A stretch of 64,000 nt of DNA from Xanthomonas vasicola (lineage in GTDB: Bacteria; Pseudomonadota; Gammaproteobacteria; Xanthomonadales; Xanthomonadaceae), in the NCBI RefSeq assembly GCF_000772705.2, contig NZ_JSBW02000037.1, positions 92,714-156,713 of the forward strand, written 5' to 3'. The notes under the pieces are model-generated. The model was not told where the DNA came from, did not search any database, and worked only from the letters and a program-made list of their open reading frames with translations. Positions 18,339-27,648 of the stretch are shown here, piece by piece (position 1 is the stretch's first letter; each line of letters opens with the position of its first letter). The translations under genes and the position numbers were made by a program.

Positions 18339-19175
18339 TTACAGCGGCTGCGCACGGCGACGTACCGCATTGCGCAGCACCGCGACCAGCACGCCCAGCC
18401 CTGCCCCGGCCAGCAGGCCGGCTGCCCAGGCGGTGATCGCGTTCGGATACGCCTGGCGGTCGGGCACATACAGCGGCCATGCCAGCGAGGTCTGATAGGT
18501 GTAGCGCGCGGTCAGGCGTGCCACCAGATCATCGCGCTCACTCTTCAAAGCACGAATGGTGGTGTTGCTGTCGGTCAACAACACGCCGGCTAGTACCTGC
18601 GCAGGCGTGGCAGCGGAACTGCCCTGCCCGGCTTGCAACTGCTTCTGCGCCTGCTCGCGGTTAGTGGTGGCCGCACGCAGATCTTCGCTCAAGCCTTGCA
18701 GGCGCGCACGCGCAAGCTCGAGCGCAGCCGTATTGGTGTCGCTATGCAACATCTGCAGTTGGGTCACGGTGGCCATCGCCAAGGTGCGCGCCTGCTGCGC
18801 CGACTCGGCGCGAATGGTCACACCGATCAGATTGGCGTATGGGTCGGGGTCCGGCTTCAGGCTGCCGCGATACAACTGCGCAGCGCGGCCCGTGAGCGGC
18901 ACCTGCGCCTGACGCAACACCGCATCCTGAAACAGCCGCGTCTTCATGCGGTCGATGACGCGTTGGAACGGCTCGACCTTGGGGTCGCGGCCAGCAGGGG
19001 TCGGGCCGATCTCGCCAACCTGGATCCATGCGGTGGCTTCCCATTGCGGTGTGGCCAGGTGGATGAATGCAAAGGTCAGGCCCAGCACCACCACCAGCGC
19101 CGCCGCTGCCCAGCGCCATTCCCGGCGCAGGATGCGCCACAGGTCGATCAGATAGATTTCGTCGTGTTGATTCAT
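18339..19175 (-). CDS. wzz: Polysaccharide chain-length determinant (Wzz-like)
   Basis: A 278-residue inner-membrane co-polymerase. It has the Wzz N-terminus MNQHDEIYLIDLWRILRREW, first membrane helix about residues 20-40, a large periplasmic helical region with a coiled coil (about 130-200), and a second helix near the C-terminus (AITAWAAGLLAGAGLGVLVAV) followed by basic residues. There is no C-terminal tyrosine-kinase domain. It controls glycan length made by the adjacent Wzy-like polymerase. ATG 19173-19175 was chosen because the longer frame upstream is shadow of the polymerase gene. Confidence 0.85.
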   Translation of the reverse strand: MNQHDEIYLIDLWRILRREWRWAAAALVVVLGLTFAFIHLATPQWEATAWIQVGEIGPTPAGRDPKVEPFQRVIDRMKTRLFQDAVLRQAQVPLTGRAAQLYRGSLKPDPDPYANLIGVTIRAESAQQARTLAMATVTQLQMLHSDTNTAALELARARLQGLSEDLRAATTNREQAQKQLQAGQGSSAATPAQVLAGVLLTDSNTTIRALKSERDDLVARLTARYTYQTSLAWPLYVPDRQAYPNAITAWAAGLLAGAGLGVLVAVLRNAVRRRAQPL

Positions 19176-19219
19176 GGGGTGCGGCTCTGCAATGGGGCGA
19201 AGAACGGCGTGCTGCGCGC

Positions 19220-20353
19220 TTACGCGGCAGACGGACATGCGGACAGGCGGTTGGGCAACAACAGCGTGCAGGCATGCAGCACCAGGCACAGCGCAATGAA
19301 GCCGAAGTTGGTCCAGGTGAATGCCTGTGGCGCGAAAGGCGACATCAAGCAGGCGTAGGCGATGCGCAGGAAGATCAGTACATGGAAGATCGACAGTGAC
19401 CCATTGAGCCGGCGTACGCTCCAGACCAAGCCGGCATACAGGGCAAACAACGCCATCAATGCCCCTGGTGCGCCCCACGCCATCAAAAACGGAAAGAACT
19501 CGGTGCCCACATTGATGTTGGGTGCATCCAGCGGAATGCTGGTGCCGGCAGTCGCAATCGAACTACTGAACGGCACCAGCTGATTGACCAAAAAACTGGC
19601 ATTGATGTAGCCCTTGGCCACTATCGCGCCGAAGTTGTACGGCCCGGCGCTGATGTACAGCAGCAGCCATTGCACGCCCTGCGGCATAGCGCGATAGAAG
19701 GGACTGAACGGCAATGCCACCGTCGCCAGGGAGCCGGACCGAAACGCGCCAAGGATCGAAAACACCCCGCCACCCGCCAGCACTAGCAGACCGATGGTTT
19801 TCCACGGCAGGCGGCGTGCCGGGTCGCGGCGCAACAGCATCACCAGCACGAACGAGAACAGGCCAGCGAAGATACGGTTGCGGTCGATCACCACGATCGG
19901 GAACACGAACCCCAGCGTCACCATCGCTGCGCGTAGCCCGCGATGGCGCACGCACAGCAGTGCAATCGGCGGCAGGATCCAGCACATGTTGGAGATATGC
20001 CGCACATGCGCGCGCAACGGGCTCAAGGTGGCGTACGACGACGGATCGCTGAATAACGGAATCGGAAACAGCACCACGTCGGCGATGCAGAACACCGTCA
20101 CCACCGCGGCCAAGGTCATCGCCAGGAATGCATCGCGGGTGCCGGCGTAACGGTAATGGCGAAAGCGCTCGACCGACGGCAGCTGTGTGCGCAACGCCGT
20201 ATCAAGCGCGAAGGTTGCCGCCGCCGCAAGCGCGAGTAACACAATGCCTTCTACGTACCCGTCCGGTAGCGCGTAGGTCATCCACGTCAACGCGCAGCTG
20301 AGCAGCATCGGAAATGCGAGATAGGTCGCCGGACGACGCAGCAGCGCGCTCAT
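19220..20353 (-). CDS. O-antigen/EPS polymerase-like integral membrane protein (Wzy candidate)
   Basis: A 377-residue protein with about ten hydrophobic segments from MSALLRRPATYLAF onward. A large hydrophilic loop is present between residues about 200 and 270 (RSGSLATVALPFSPFYRAMPQG and following). Sequence conservation of Wzy proteins is poor; I assign it by topology and by position between wzz and the GT2/flippase genes. Start ATG overlaps the GT2 stop by ATGA. It would join repeat units in the periplasm. Confidence 0.72.
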   Translation of the reverse strand: MSALLRRPATYLAFPMLLSCALTWMTYALPDGYVEGIVLLALAAAATFALDTALRTQLPSVERFRHYRYAGTRDAFLAMTLAAVVTVFCIADVVLFPIPLFSDPSSYATLSPLRAHVRHISNMCWILPPIALLCVRHRGLRAAMVTLGFVFPIVVIDRNRIFAGLFSFVLVMLLRRDPARRLPWKTIGLLVLAGGGVFSILGAFRSGSLATVALPFSPFYRAMPQGVQWLLLYISAGPYNFGAIVAKGYINASFLVNQLVPFSSSIATAGTSIPLDAPNINVGTEFFPFLMAWGAPGALMALFALYAGLVWSVRRLNGSLSIFHVLIFLRIAYACLMSPFAPQAFTWTNFGFIALCLVLHACTLLLPNRLSACPSAA

Positions 20354-21300
20354 GCAAGCTTTGCCGCGCGCGCGGCGCGCTTGGGCCACCATCTCGCTGG
20401 CAGCGACAACCATGCGTAGGCCAATAACTGCATGACCACCTGGTGCGGCCGGCGCCGCAGAAACGCGACCTTGGCTGCGATGTAGTGCGCCTGTGCATGC
20501 GCCAGCGTGCGATCAGGCTCGCCGAACAATGGCGCGCAACGCAGCGCCACCTGCTGCGACTCGCGTAGGTTGGCGATGCGCGCCGGTACATGCACGGTCT
20601 TGCTGAGGTTGTTACCATGCAGGCGGTACGCGCACACCGGTAGATCGACAAAGCCCAGTGCATTACGTGCGGCCAGGCGCAGGAAGAAATCCCAGTCTTC
20701 GATACGCAACGACTCATCCCAGCCGGTGCATGCATCGAAGGCACTACGCCGCAGCAGCGCCACTGCCCCGCTGACCGCCCAGTGCCGTATCACCGCGCGG
20801 CGGATGCCGGACTCGGAGCGATACAGGTCCGTATCCACCCCGTGCAGATCGCGCATGGCGCTGCCATGCAGCAGTTGCCCATGCTCATCGACCACACAGG
20901 CATCGCCAATCACCGCCAGCTTTTGCGGGTGCGCGCGCAGGTAACGCACCTGCGCGTCCAGCCCGCCGGGCAGCAGGTAATCGTCGCTTGCGCCAAGCCG
21001 CAGATACTCTCCCCGCGCACGCAACGCCAGTTCGTTGAGCGTAGCGGCTACACCACGATTTTTGCGCTGCACGAAGTGCACCGGTAGCCGCTGCCCATGA
21101 TCGCTGATCCACTGGCTGATCGTTTCGCCGGTGGCATCGCTGGAGCCGTCGTCGATGATGACGATCTCCTTGCATGGATACGGATCTTCCAACACGCTAT
21201 CCAGGCAGCGCTGCACGAAACGCTCATGATTGAACGCCGGAATCAGCACCGACACCAATGGCAAGCGTGCACGTGCCGATGCAGGCGCCTGATCGTTCAT
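20350..21300 (-). CDS. Glycosyltransferase family 2 (GT-A)
   Basis: A 316-residue GT-A enzyme: LVSVLIPAFNHERFVQRCLDS (about residues 15-35), EIVIIDDGSSDATGET (nucleotide-binding Asp residues), and the DxD-like GASDDYLLPGG near residue 105. The acceptor site region RRSAFDACTGWDESLRIEDWDFFLRLA is typical of sugar transferases of O-antigen clusters. Donor unknown. ATGA overlaps with both the flippase (upstream) and the polymerase (downstream) show tight coupling. Confidence 0.9.
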   Translation of the reverse strand: MNDQAPASARARLPLVSVLIPAFNHERFVQRCLDSVLEDPYPCKEIVIIDDGSSDATGETISQWISDHGQRLPVHFVQRKNRGVAATLNELALRARGEYLRLGASDDYLLPGGLDAQVRYLRAHPQKLAVIGDACVVDEHGQLLHGSAMRDLHGVDTDLYRSESGIRRAVIRHWAVSGAVALLRRSAFDACTGWDESLRIEDWDFFLRLAARNALGFVDLPVCAYRLHGNNLSKTVHVPARIANLRESQQVALRCAPLFGEPDRTLAHAQAHYIAAKVAFLRRRPHQVVMQLLAYAWLSLPARWWPKRAARAAKLA

Positions 21301-22550
21301 GCCGTGCGCCCCAGATAGCGCCGCACCACCACAATGTTGAACAACAGATACAGCACGTAGTTGGCGGCGAAGGCATACATCGCACCGATCAGCCCGAACT
21401 GCGCGGTGAACACGTACACCAGCGTCAGATAACTCGCCGCAAACACGCATTCGGAGATCACGAACAGCCGCGTCATTGCCTTGGCCAGCATGACGTACGA
21501 CAGCACGAAGGCGGCGATCTTGATCACGTCGCCCAGCAATTGTGGGCCATACAGCGGCGCTGCCGCGGCAAATTGTGTATCGAACAGCAGCCAGGTGACC
21601 CAGTCACGACACACGTAAACGCCGAGTGCCATCACGATCACCGCCGGCATCACGTAGCGATATGCACTGCGAAGTTCCTGGCCCAAGGCGGCAGAGCCGC
21701 GCAGCGAGGCCAACTTGGGCAAGTAGTACACGTTGATGGCAGTGGTGAAGAACAGCAGATAGGCATCCGAGACCCGGCTCACCGCCTGCCAGTAACCGAC
21801 TTGCTCCCAGCCGAACTGCAGCGCCAGATGGTCACGCACCAGGATGGACACCAGCTGCGGCACCAGCGTAGAGGTGAGCGTCATCACCGAAAATGCTGCC
21901 AGCTGGTAGGTCATTTGCGCATCGAAGCGCATCCGCCACATGGCAGGCTGAAAATACGGGCTACGCCGCAGCGCCGGGACCGCGGCCAATAGCCACAGCA
22001 CCTGGCCTAGCACCAGTGCCAGCAACGCGCCGTGCAACTGTGCCCGGCTGGAGAGCCACGTGACCAGTGCAACGCTCAGCACGGCGCCAGACACTTGCAC
22101 GAAGGCGAGCCGCCGCACATCCATAAAGCCGTTGATCACCGCCAGCGTGTAATTGAGCAGTGCGATGCCTAGCTGCGCAATCGCCAACACACAAATCAGC
22201 GGGCGGTAACTCGCATCACCCAGCAGGCGCTCGGCAATCGCTCCACTGAATACAACCGCCAGCAGTGCCATCACGCAGGCCGCGCAGAACGCATACCAGA
22301 GCGCTGCACTCAGCAAGCGCGCCAACGCGGGCGCGTCGTCACGGTACTGCGCCACATACTTGACGATGCCGGCACTGATGCCGCCGCCGGCCACGACCGC
22401 CAGCACCGACATCAGGTTGAGAAACTGGCCAAGCCGGCCCACGCCCTGCGGCCCGGCATAGACGGCAACCAACTTGACCAGGACCAAACCCGCCAGCAGC
22501 TTGGCCAGCGTTGCAACGCCGGTGTAGGCGCTGCTGCGCACGACATTCAT
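21297..22550 (-). CDS. wzx: Wzx-type flippase (O-antigen translocase, MOP superfamily)
   Basis: A 417-residue polytopic protein with about 12 helices. The N-terminus MNVVRSSAYTGVATLAKLLAGLVLVKL and VAGGGISAGIVKYVAQY resemble WzxE-like enterobacterial translocases. It would flip lipid-linked repeat units across the inner membrane. Start ATG 22548-22550 overlaps the natural stop (22547-22549) of the aminotransferase frame by ATGA, which also shows that the aminotransferase was once longer. Stop overlaps the GT2 start. Confidence 0.87.
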   Translation of the reverse strand: MNVVRSSAYTGVATLAKLLAGLVLVKLVAVYAGPQGVGRLGQFLNLMSVLAVVAGGGISAGIVKYVAQYRDDAPALARLLSAALWYAFCAACVMALLAVVFSGAIAERLLGDASYRPLICVLAIAQLGIALLNYTLAVINGFMDVRRLAFVQVSGAVLSVALVTWLSSRAQLHGALLALVLGQVLWLLAAVPALRRSPYFQPAMWRMRFDAQMTYQLAAFSVMTLTSTLVPQLVSILVRDHLALQFGWEQVGYWQAVSRVSDAYLLFFTTAINVYYLPKLASLRGSAALGQELRSAYRYVMPAVIVMALGVYVCRDWVTWLLFDTQFAAAAPLYGPQLLGDVIKIAAFVLSYVMLAKAMTRLFVISECVFAASYLTLVYVFTAQFGLIGAMYAFAANYVLYLLFNIVVVRRYLGRTA

Positions 22551-23659
22551 GTGCCGCAACCGAACGACCGACAGGCCGCAATCACGTGCGCAACCGCTGC
22601 GTCATCCAGCGCCGGCCCCATCGGCAGGCTCAGCACCTCTTGATGCAAGCGCTCGCTCAGCGGCAGGCAGGCCTCGCCCAAGGTGGCCTACGCCGGCTGC
22701 CGGTGCGGCGGCACCGGGTAATGAATCTGCGTCTGGATGCCTTGCTGCAACAGATGCTTCTGCAATGCATCGCGTTGCGGGCTGCGCACCACGAACAGAT
22801 GCCAGACGTGCTGCTGCTCGGCCACCAGTGTGGGTAGCACGATCAACGGGTTGTCGATGCCTTGCAGATAGCGCTGCGCCACTGCTCGCCGCAGCGTGAT
22901 CTCTTCTTCGAGATAGCCCAGTTTGACGCGCACAAATGCAGCCTGCATTTCATCCAGACGCGAATTCACGCCTTGGCAGAGGTGGTGATACTTCACCTCC
23001 GAGCCGTAGTTACGCAGCGCGCGAATCCGCTCGACCAGGCGCGCATCCGAGGTCGTCACTGCACCACCATCGCCAAGCGCGCCAAGGTTCTTGGTCGGGA
23101 AAAAACTAAATGCCGCTGCATCGCCGAAAGCACCGGCGCGTCGCCCCTGTGCGCTTGCACCGTGGGCTTGCGCGGCATCTTCGATCAGCAGCAGGCCGTA
23201 GCGGTGGGCCAGTGTCTGCAAGGCCTGCATATCAGCCAGCTGGCCATACAGGTGCACCGCGATGATGGCGCGCGTGCGTGGCCCGATGGCCTTCTCCACC
23301 TTGGCGGGATCAAGATTGAAGGTGATCGGGTCTGGTTCCACCGGCACCAACACCAGCTGGTTCTGGCTGATCGCCAGGAACGTCGCGATGAAGGTGTTGG
23401 CCGGCACGATGATCTCGTCGCCTTCGCGCAACACGCCCAACTCGCGATAGCCACGCAGGATCAACGCCAGCGCATCCAGCCCATTGCCCACGCCCACTGC
23501 ATGCGTGGTACCGCAATAACTGGCGAATTCGTCTTCGAACGCAGCCAGCTCTTGACCGAGCACATACCAGCCAGAATCGATCACCCGCACCGCGGCGGCT
23601 TTGAGTTCATCCGCATAGCGCGCATTGACGGCGCGCAAATCCAGGAAAGGCACATCCAT
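22547..23659 (-). pseudogene. DegT/DnrJ/EryC1 aminotransferase with premature amber codon
   Basis: A PLP-dependent sugar aminotransferase, 370 codons including the lesion. The catalytic Lys is in [14 protein letters not shown] (about residue 187) and the PLP-site Asp in [11 protein letters not shown]. It resembles FdtB/QdtB enzymes that make dTDP-3-amino-3,6-dideoxyhexoses, consistent with FdtA-like and acetyltransferase genes upstream. A TAG at 22688-22690 stops translation after PPHRQPA; the frame then continues 46 sense codons (LGEACLPLSERLHQEVLSLP) to a TGA overlapping the wzx start. ATG 23659 forms TAATG with the preceding stop; ATG 23671 is an alternative. Loss of this C-terminal segment would probably inactivate the fold. 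Confidence 0.85.
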
Positions 23660-24591
23660 TACAACGTCCATCGATAGAAATCCTGCACCACGGCGCGCGC
23701 GCCGAAGCGTTCCTTTTGTTCCACCAACCCTTCGTTGAGCACCTGTCCACCCTGCTCGGTCGAGATGCCAAAGCTGAAGTAGTCGCGCTGCGCATACACA
23801 TCGGTAATCAGCTCGGCCAGCAGCAGACTCAGCGCATCCAGCTGGCGGCCCTGTTCGGACACCGCCAGATATTGGGTGTGCACACTGCGGCCGAAATCGA
23901 ATGCCAATGCGGCCGCCACCAGCTGCCCGTCAGCGCGCGCTTCATGCAGCACAATCTGCTGTGCAAACCGGCCTTGCAGCAGTTGCAACTCATCCAGCCG
24001 ATGCGTCGGCGCTACGCCATGCCGCTGTAATACGTGGGTCAGCAAGGCATGAAAGGCGTCCAGCTGAGTTCCGCGCTGAATCTGCACGCCGGCCTTGCGG
24101 GCCTTGGCGATGGAGCGCCGCCTCTCGGCACTGAAGGCAAGCGGCTTGCGTAGCGCAATGACCGACGAAAGATCGCGCCGATAAAGCTGCGCGCCAACCC
24201 GATGCAACGCGTACAAGTCTTCTTCGGCCGGATACGCATGAAAGATATGCGGCACTGGCTTGTAGACAATCTGGCGCACGCCAAGCGCTCGGTAGTGCGC
24301 GGCAATCTGTTCAAACACCTGCAATGTCGCGCCGGCGCGCAGCGCCATCGACGACAACAGCCCGGCATAGGTCAACCCGGCATGGCTACTGACGCAATCG
24401 CCGTGCACGTTGGCCGGGAACACCGCTACAACCTCGCCCGCGCGTTCCACGAGCAATGACGCATCCACAAAACGCGCGGCGTGATAGTCCATATAGCCGC
24501 GCCGATGCAGCAGATTGCCATTACGCGACGACGCCACCAGGTCATCCCACGCGGGCGCATCGCCTGGCACGTACGGCCTAACCGAAAACAT
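23659..24591 (-). CDS. GNAT/FemAB-like acyltransferase
   Basis: A 310-residue protein beginning [25 protein letters not shown], a pattern of the FemAB/GNAT-fold proteins seen in exopolysaccharide loci, with a second GNAT-like half (about residues 150-300) including [17 protein letters not shown] and [18 protein letters not shown]. It is proposed to transfer an acyl or aminoacyl group to an amino sugar; substrate unknown. It overlaps the preceding gene by 14 bases and shares TAATG with the aminotransferase. No signal peptide. Confidence 0.72.
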   Translation of the reverse strand: MFSVRPYVPGDAPAWDDLVASSRNGNLLHRRGYMDYHAARFVDASLLVERAGEVVAVFPANVHGDCVSSHAGLTYAGLLSSMALRAGATLQVFEQIAAHYRALGVRQIVYKPVPHIFHAYPAEEDLYALHRVGAQLYRRDLSSVIALRKPLAFSAERRRSIAKARKAGVQIQRGTQLDAFHALLTHVLQRHGVAPTHRLDELQLLQGRFAQQIVLHEARADGQLVAAALAFDFGRSVHTQYLAVSEQGRQLDALSLLLAELITDVYAQRDYFSFGISTEQGGQVLNEGLVEQKERFGARAVVQDFYRWTL

Positions 24592-25531
24592 GGCAGCCCT
24601 GTAACTCAACCGGCAATGCCGCGTCGGCCAGGCCGAAGCCGGCCTGCCCCATCGCATTGCCGTTGTAGAACATCAACACGCGCTTGCCGTGTTGGATCAA
24701 GGCCGGGTAACACAACGTCTGCGCGTCCCAGCCATCATCGGACAGCGCAAGCCCCAGCTGGCTATCGTCGCGCTCCCAATGCACACCATCGCTACTGAAA
24801 GCGATGCCGGGAAAGTAGCCACCGTGGATATCGCCACGGGTGAAATACATCAGGTAGCGCCCACCAAGCCGGTACACACGCGGACGCCCAATGCGGTACT
24901 CGTCGCCCCGTGCACGCAGGCACACCGCATCATCGGTGGGGATGCAACGCAGGTGGTCGGTCTCTGCGTAGCGAATGTGGTAGCGCGGATACGATTGGCC
25001 ACCGATCGTTTCCCAGTCGTCGCCCACCGCGTACCACAACCGCCAGCGGCCATCTTCATAGCGCGCCGAATGTACAGCGGCAATCGTGCTGCGCCCGGGG
25101 GCGCGATCCAGCAACGGCGTTTGCTGCCGACGCTGAAAGTGCTCGCCACCATCGCTGGACACTGCCAGACCAGTGAAGGCGAGAAACTTGGCCTTGGCCA
25201 CCCGCTGAAACCCGACATAGAACATGTACAGCCCGTCCGGCCCGGCCACCACATCACCCAGGATCATGCCGTTGTCGTCGAAGCACCCATCGCGGCCGAT
25301 GTCGAGCACTGGTTGCTTGCTGACGCCGACGATCTGCGTGGGTGCGTCGGCGCGCACATCCACATAACCAATGCGGCTCACGCCCTGCGCATCGCGAAAG
25401 CCGGCGTACACGCGCAGCACCTGTGCGGACAGACGATGCGGCGTGGGCGTCAATGCGGCATGGTGCATCCAACCGCCTACGCCATCGCGTGCGACATCGA
25501 ACACCAGCCCGCGTTTGTTCCAGGCAAACAC
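24578..25531 (-). CDS. Five-bladed beta-propeller glycosidase-like protein
   Basis: A 317-residue protein with the repeat pattern of GH43/GH32-type five-bladed propellers: DDNGMILGDVVAGPDGLYMFYVGF (about residues 87-110), AAVHSARYEDGRWRLWYAVG, IGRPRVYRLGGRYLMYFTRG and DAQTLCYPALIQHGKRVLMFYNG. Each has a Trp/Tyr-rich outer strand. There is no signal peptide, so it is cytoplasmic. Related proteins occur in O-antigen clusters, where their role is not clear. It starts at GTG 25529-25531, 3 bases after the acetyltransferase stop. Confidence 0.7.
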   Translation of the reverse strand: MFAWNKRGLVFDVARDGVGGWMHHAALTPTPHRLSAQVLRVYAGFRDAQGVSRIGYVDVRADAPTQIVGVSKQPVLDIGRDGCFDDNGMILGDVVAGPDGLYMFYVGFQRVAKAKFLAFTGLAVSSDGGEHFQRRQQTPLLDRAPGRSTIAAVHSARYEDGRWRLWYAVGDDWETIGGQSYPRYHIRYAETDHLRCIPTDDAVCLRARGDEYRIGRPRVYRLGGRYLMYFTRGDIHGGYFPGIAFSSDGVHWERDDSQLGLALSDDGWDAQTLCYPALIQHGKRVLMFYNGNAMGQAGFGLADAALPVELQGCHVFG

Positions 25532-25534
25532 GGC

Positions 25535-26206
25535 TCAGAGCTCCACGTCGAAGCTGGATTTGCCCGCCACCGCGCGCGCCGGCGAGCCCACGTAGACGCG
25601 CTCGGCTTCGGTATGTCGGGTCACCAGCGCGCCGGCACCGATGACATTGTTTGCTGCAATGCGCACCTTGTCGCTCAACGTAGCGTTGACGCCTATAAAG
25701 CTGCCCTGCCCGATCTCGCAATAACCGGAAATCACCGCATGCGAGGCAATGAACACATGATCCTGCACCACCGTGCGGTGGCCGATATGGTTGCCGCTCC
25801 ACAACACGCAGTTATCGCCGATGCGGGTAAATGGCTGGACCACGTTACCCTCGAAGATGAAACAATTGGCACCAATCTGCGCGTCATGCCAGACGAAGGC
25901 ACGCGAACTCAAATAGGTGGCGCAGCGATAGCCGCGCTGCACCACCTGCTGAAAAAAGCGCGTGCGCAGGCGATTGAGGTGGGTCGCCGGAATCGCGACG
26001 AACACCGCGTACCGGTCAGGCGGGTAGCGTTGCTCCAGTTCTTCGTAAGCCACCACTGGCAACCCGGCTAACGTGGGCCGCAACAGAAAGTCGCGCTCCA
26101 CGCTGAAGGCCACCACGGTGTAGTCGCTGTCGTGCCGGAAGTATTCGCAGGCGATCTGCGCGAACTCGCCAGCGCCGACGATCACCAATGGTTTTGGTGC
26201 GCTCAT
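25535..26206 (-). CDS. Sugar O/N-acetyltransferase, NeuD/PglD family
   Basis: A 223-residue left-handed beta-helix acetyltransferase. The N-terminal Rossmann part is PLVIVGAGEFAQIACEYF; the hexapeptide-repeat part starts near residue 95 (IGANCFIFEGNVVQPFTRIGDNCVLWSGNHIGH) and the catalytic His is probably in GHRTVVQDHVFIASHAVISG. It would acetylate a dTDP-3-amino sugar (QdtC/FdtC-like role) using acetyl-CoA. Start overlaps the preceding gene by ATGA (26203-26206). Confidence 0.85.
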   Translation of the reverse strand: MSAPKPLVIVGAGEFAQIACEYFRHDSDYTVVAFSVERDFLLRPTLAGLPVVAYEELEQRYPPDRYAVFVAIPATHLNRLRTRFFQQVVQRGYRCATYLSSRAFVWHDAQIGANCFIFEGNVVQPFTRIGDNCVLWSGNHIGHRTVVQDHVFIASHAVISGYCEIGQGSFIGVNATLSDKVRIAANNVIGAGALVTRHTEAERVYVGSPARAVAGKSSFDVEL

Positions 26207-26640
26207 GCTTCCAACCTGCAGGCTTGCGGCTGCGTGCTACTGCGCACTTCGCTCACGAATTGGTCGTAATCCAGGATGTAATCGCCCGGGTCGTAGAGCT
26301 GGTCGGCCAGCACCATCAGCACGCAGTCGGCACTGAAGCGGTACAGATCGCGCCATACCATGCGGCCGAGCAGCAGCCCTTGCGAGGGGTCTTCCAGCAC
26401 CACTTCGCTGGCACCATCGCCGTTGCCCTCGTCGAGCAGAATCGTCACCGAACCGTGCAAGGCCACTGCAAATTGATTGAGCTGGCGGTGCGCGTGCTGG
26501 CCACGATGCACGCCGTCACGCGTGCCGAACAGGTAATACACGCGACGGATCTCGAACGGGATATTGCGCTGCTGCTCCAACGAAATGAGCAACCCGCGAT
26601 CGTCACCGTGGGTGTGCAACTGGATGCGTTCAATGGCCAT
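26203..26640 (-). CDS. FdtA/QdtA-like sugar 3,4-ketoisomerase (WxcM-like cupin)
   Basis: A 145-residue cupin: GDDRGLLISLEQQRNIPFEIRRVYYLFGT, then RGQHAHRQLNQFAVALHGSVTILLDEG (His pair of the active site, about residues 46-50) and GMVWRDLYRFSADCVLMVLADQLYD. These enzymes convert dTDP-4-keto-6-deoxyglucose to the 3-keto form, the first step to Fuc3NAc or Qui3NAc. It is the first gene of the Wzx/Wzy operon; ATG 26638-26640. rmlA and rmlB for the dTDP precursor are not in this window and must be supplied from elsewhere. Confidence 0.87.
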   Translation of the reverse strand: MAIERIQLHTHGDDRGLLISLEQQRNIPFEIRRVYYLFGTRDGVHRGQHAHRQLNQFAVALHGSVTILLDEGNGDGASEVVLEDPSQGLLLGRMVWRDLYRFSADCVLMVLADQLYDPGDYILDYDQFVSEVRSSTQPQACRLEA

Positions 26641-26944
26641 GATCGGAGAGGCGTAACCGCTGACTGCACGTGGTGCGACATGCCTGAGTGCGCCGGGTTG
26701 CGCGAAAGGTTGCGCGCGGTCGCGGCCCTGCGAAGCGATGTCCGCGCAAGCGCAATCGAACGTGCCGAAGCACCGCGACATGCAGCGCGTGCCAGCGATG
26801 TGCAGAGGCGATGCAACCTTTTTCCGACATCGCCGCACCCATCGGTACACGTTCACCTGGCCGCCATTCGGCCGGCGTGGGGAGCCAGGCCTGGCAGCAC
26901 GGCACGTTGCCGGAACCAACGACCACCACCGGAAGACAGATCAG
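26641..26944. other. Divergent promoter region of glycan operon and cytochrome b561
   Basis: About 300 bases between divergent operons. Long frames cross it on both strands but are shadows. It must contain both promoters; I cannot identify a convincing operator or box. Confidence 0.45.
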
Positions 26945-27565
26945 ATGCGTTCATCCCCACAGGCGCCCGTCGGCGCTCCCGCCTCCGGCGCAGGCACCTC
27001 GCCCCTGCCAGAACAGACGCCCCCATCTGCGCGCGTGCTGCCGCTGCCGAAATCGATGCGCGTGCTGCATTGGCTCACCGTGCTGTGCCTGATCATGGCA
27101 GCCACGCTGATCCTGCTGCGCGCCGAACTGGATGGCCGTGCATTGCGTCAGTGGCTGCTGGAAGGCCATCGCCATTTCGGCCTGCTGGTGCTGCTGCTGT
27201 TCGCGTTGCGCATCGGGTTGCGCATGCGTCTGCGCACGCTGCCGCCCGGCCCACCCGCGTCGCTGCCGATGCGTCTGGCTGCGGGTGCCACACATGTAGC
27301 GATGTACGCACTGATGCTTGCGCTGCCGTTGCTGGGATGGTCGCTGAGCAGTGCCTACGGCAAGCAGGTGTATTTCTTCGGCATCCCCTTGCCCGCGCTG
27401 GTCGCGCCGGACGGCGACCTCGGCGATACCCTCGGTACATGGCACTTGAATGCCGCCTGGGCGTTGCTGGCGCTGGTGCTGCTGCATATCGGCGCCGCGC
27501 TCTGGCATCACCTGGTGTTGCGCGACGGCCTGTTGCGCCGCGTGCTGCCGGGCAAGCGCGCATGA
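26945..27565 (+). CDS. Cytochrome b561
   Basis: A 206-residue inner-membrane di-haem b-type cytochrome with a 35-residue Pro/Ala-rich leader. Four helices follow: MRVLHWLTVLCLIMAATLILL, EGHRHFGLLVLLLFALRI, GATHVAMYALMLALPLLG and WALLALVLLHIGAALWHH. The His in the first, second, third and fourth helices are the expected haem ligands. It transfers electrons from quinol to periplasmic acceptors. The stop overlaps an in-frame ATG of the next frame (27562), suggesting coupling to the downstream haem-protein gene. ATG 26945 was chosen because the frame upstream is shadow. Confidence 0.88.
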   Translation: MRSSPQAPVGAPASGAGTSPLPEQTPPSARVLPLPKSMRVLHWLTVLCLIMAATLILLRAELDGRALRQWLLEGHRHFGLLVLLLFALRIGLRMRLRTLPPGPPASLPMRLAAGATHVAMYALMLALPLLGWSLSSAYGKQVYFFGIPLPALVAPDGDLGDTLGTWHLNAAWALLALVLLHIGAALWHHLVLRDGLLRRVLPGKRA

Positions 27566-27648
27566 ACCGTCGCGCCCCGCCTTCTGTCGTTCGTTTACTC
27601 GCCCATTCCCGCACCGCTGCCTCCCGCACCGTCGAACAAGGACTTTCC

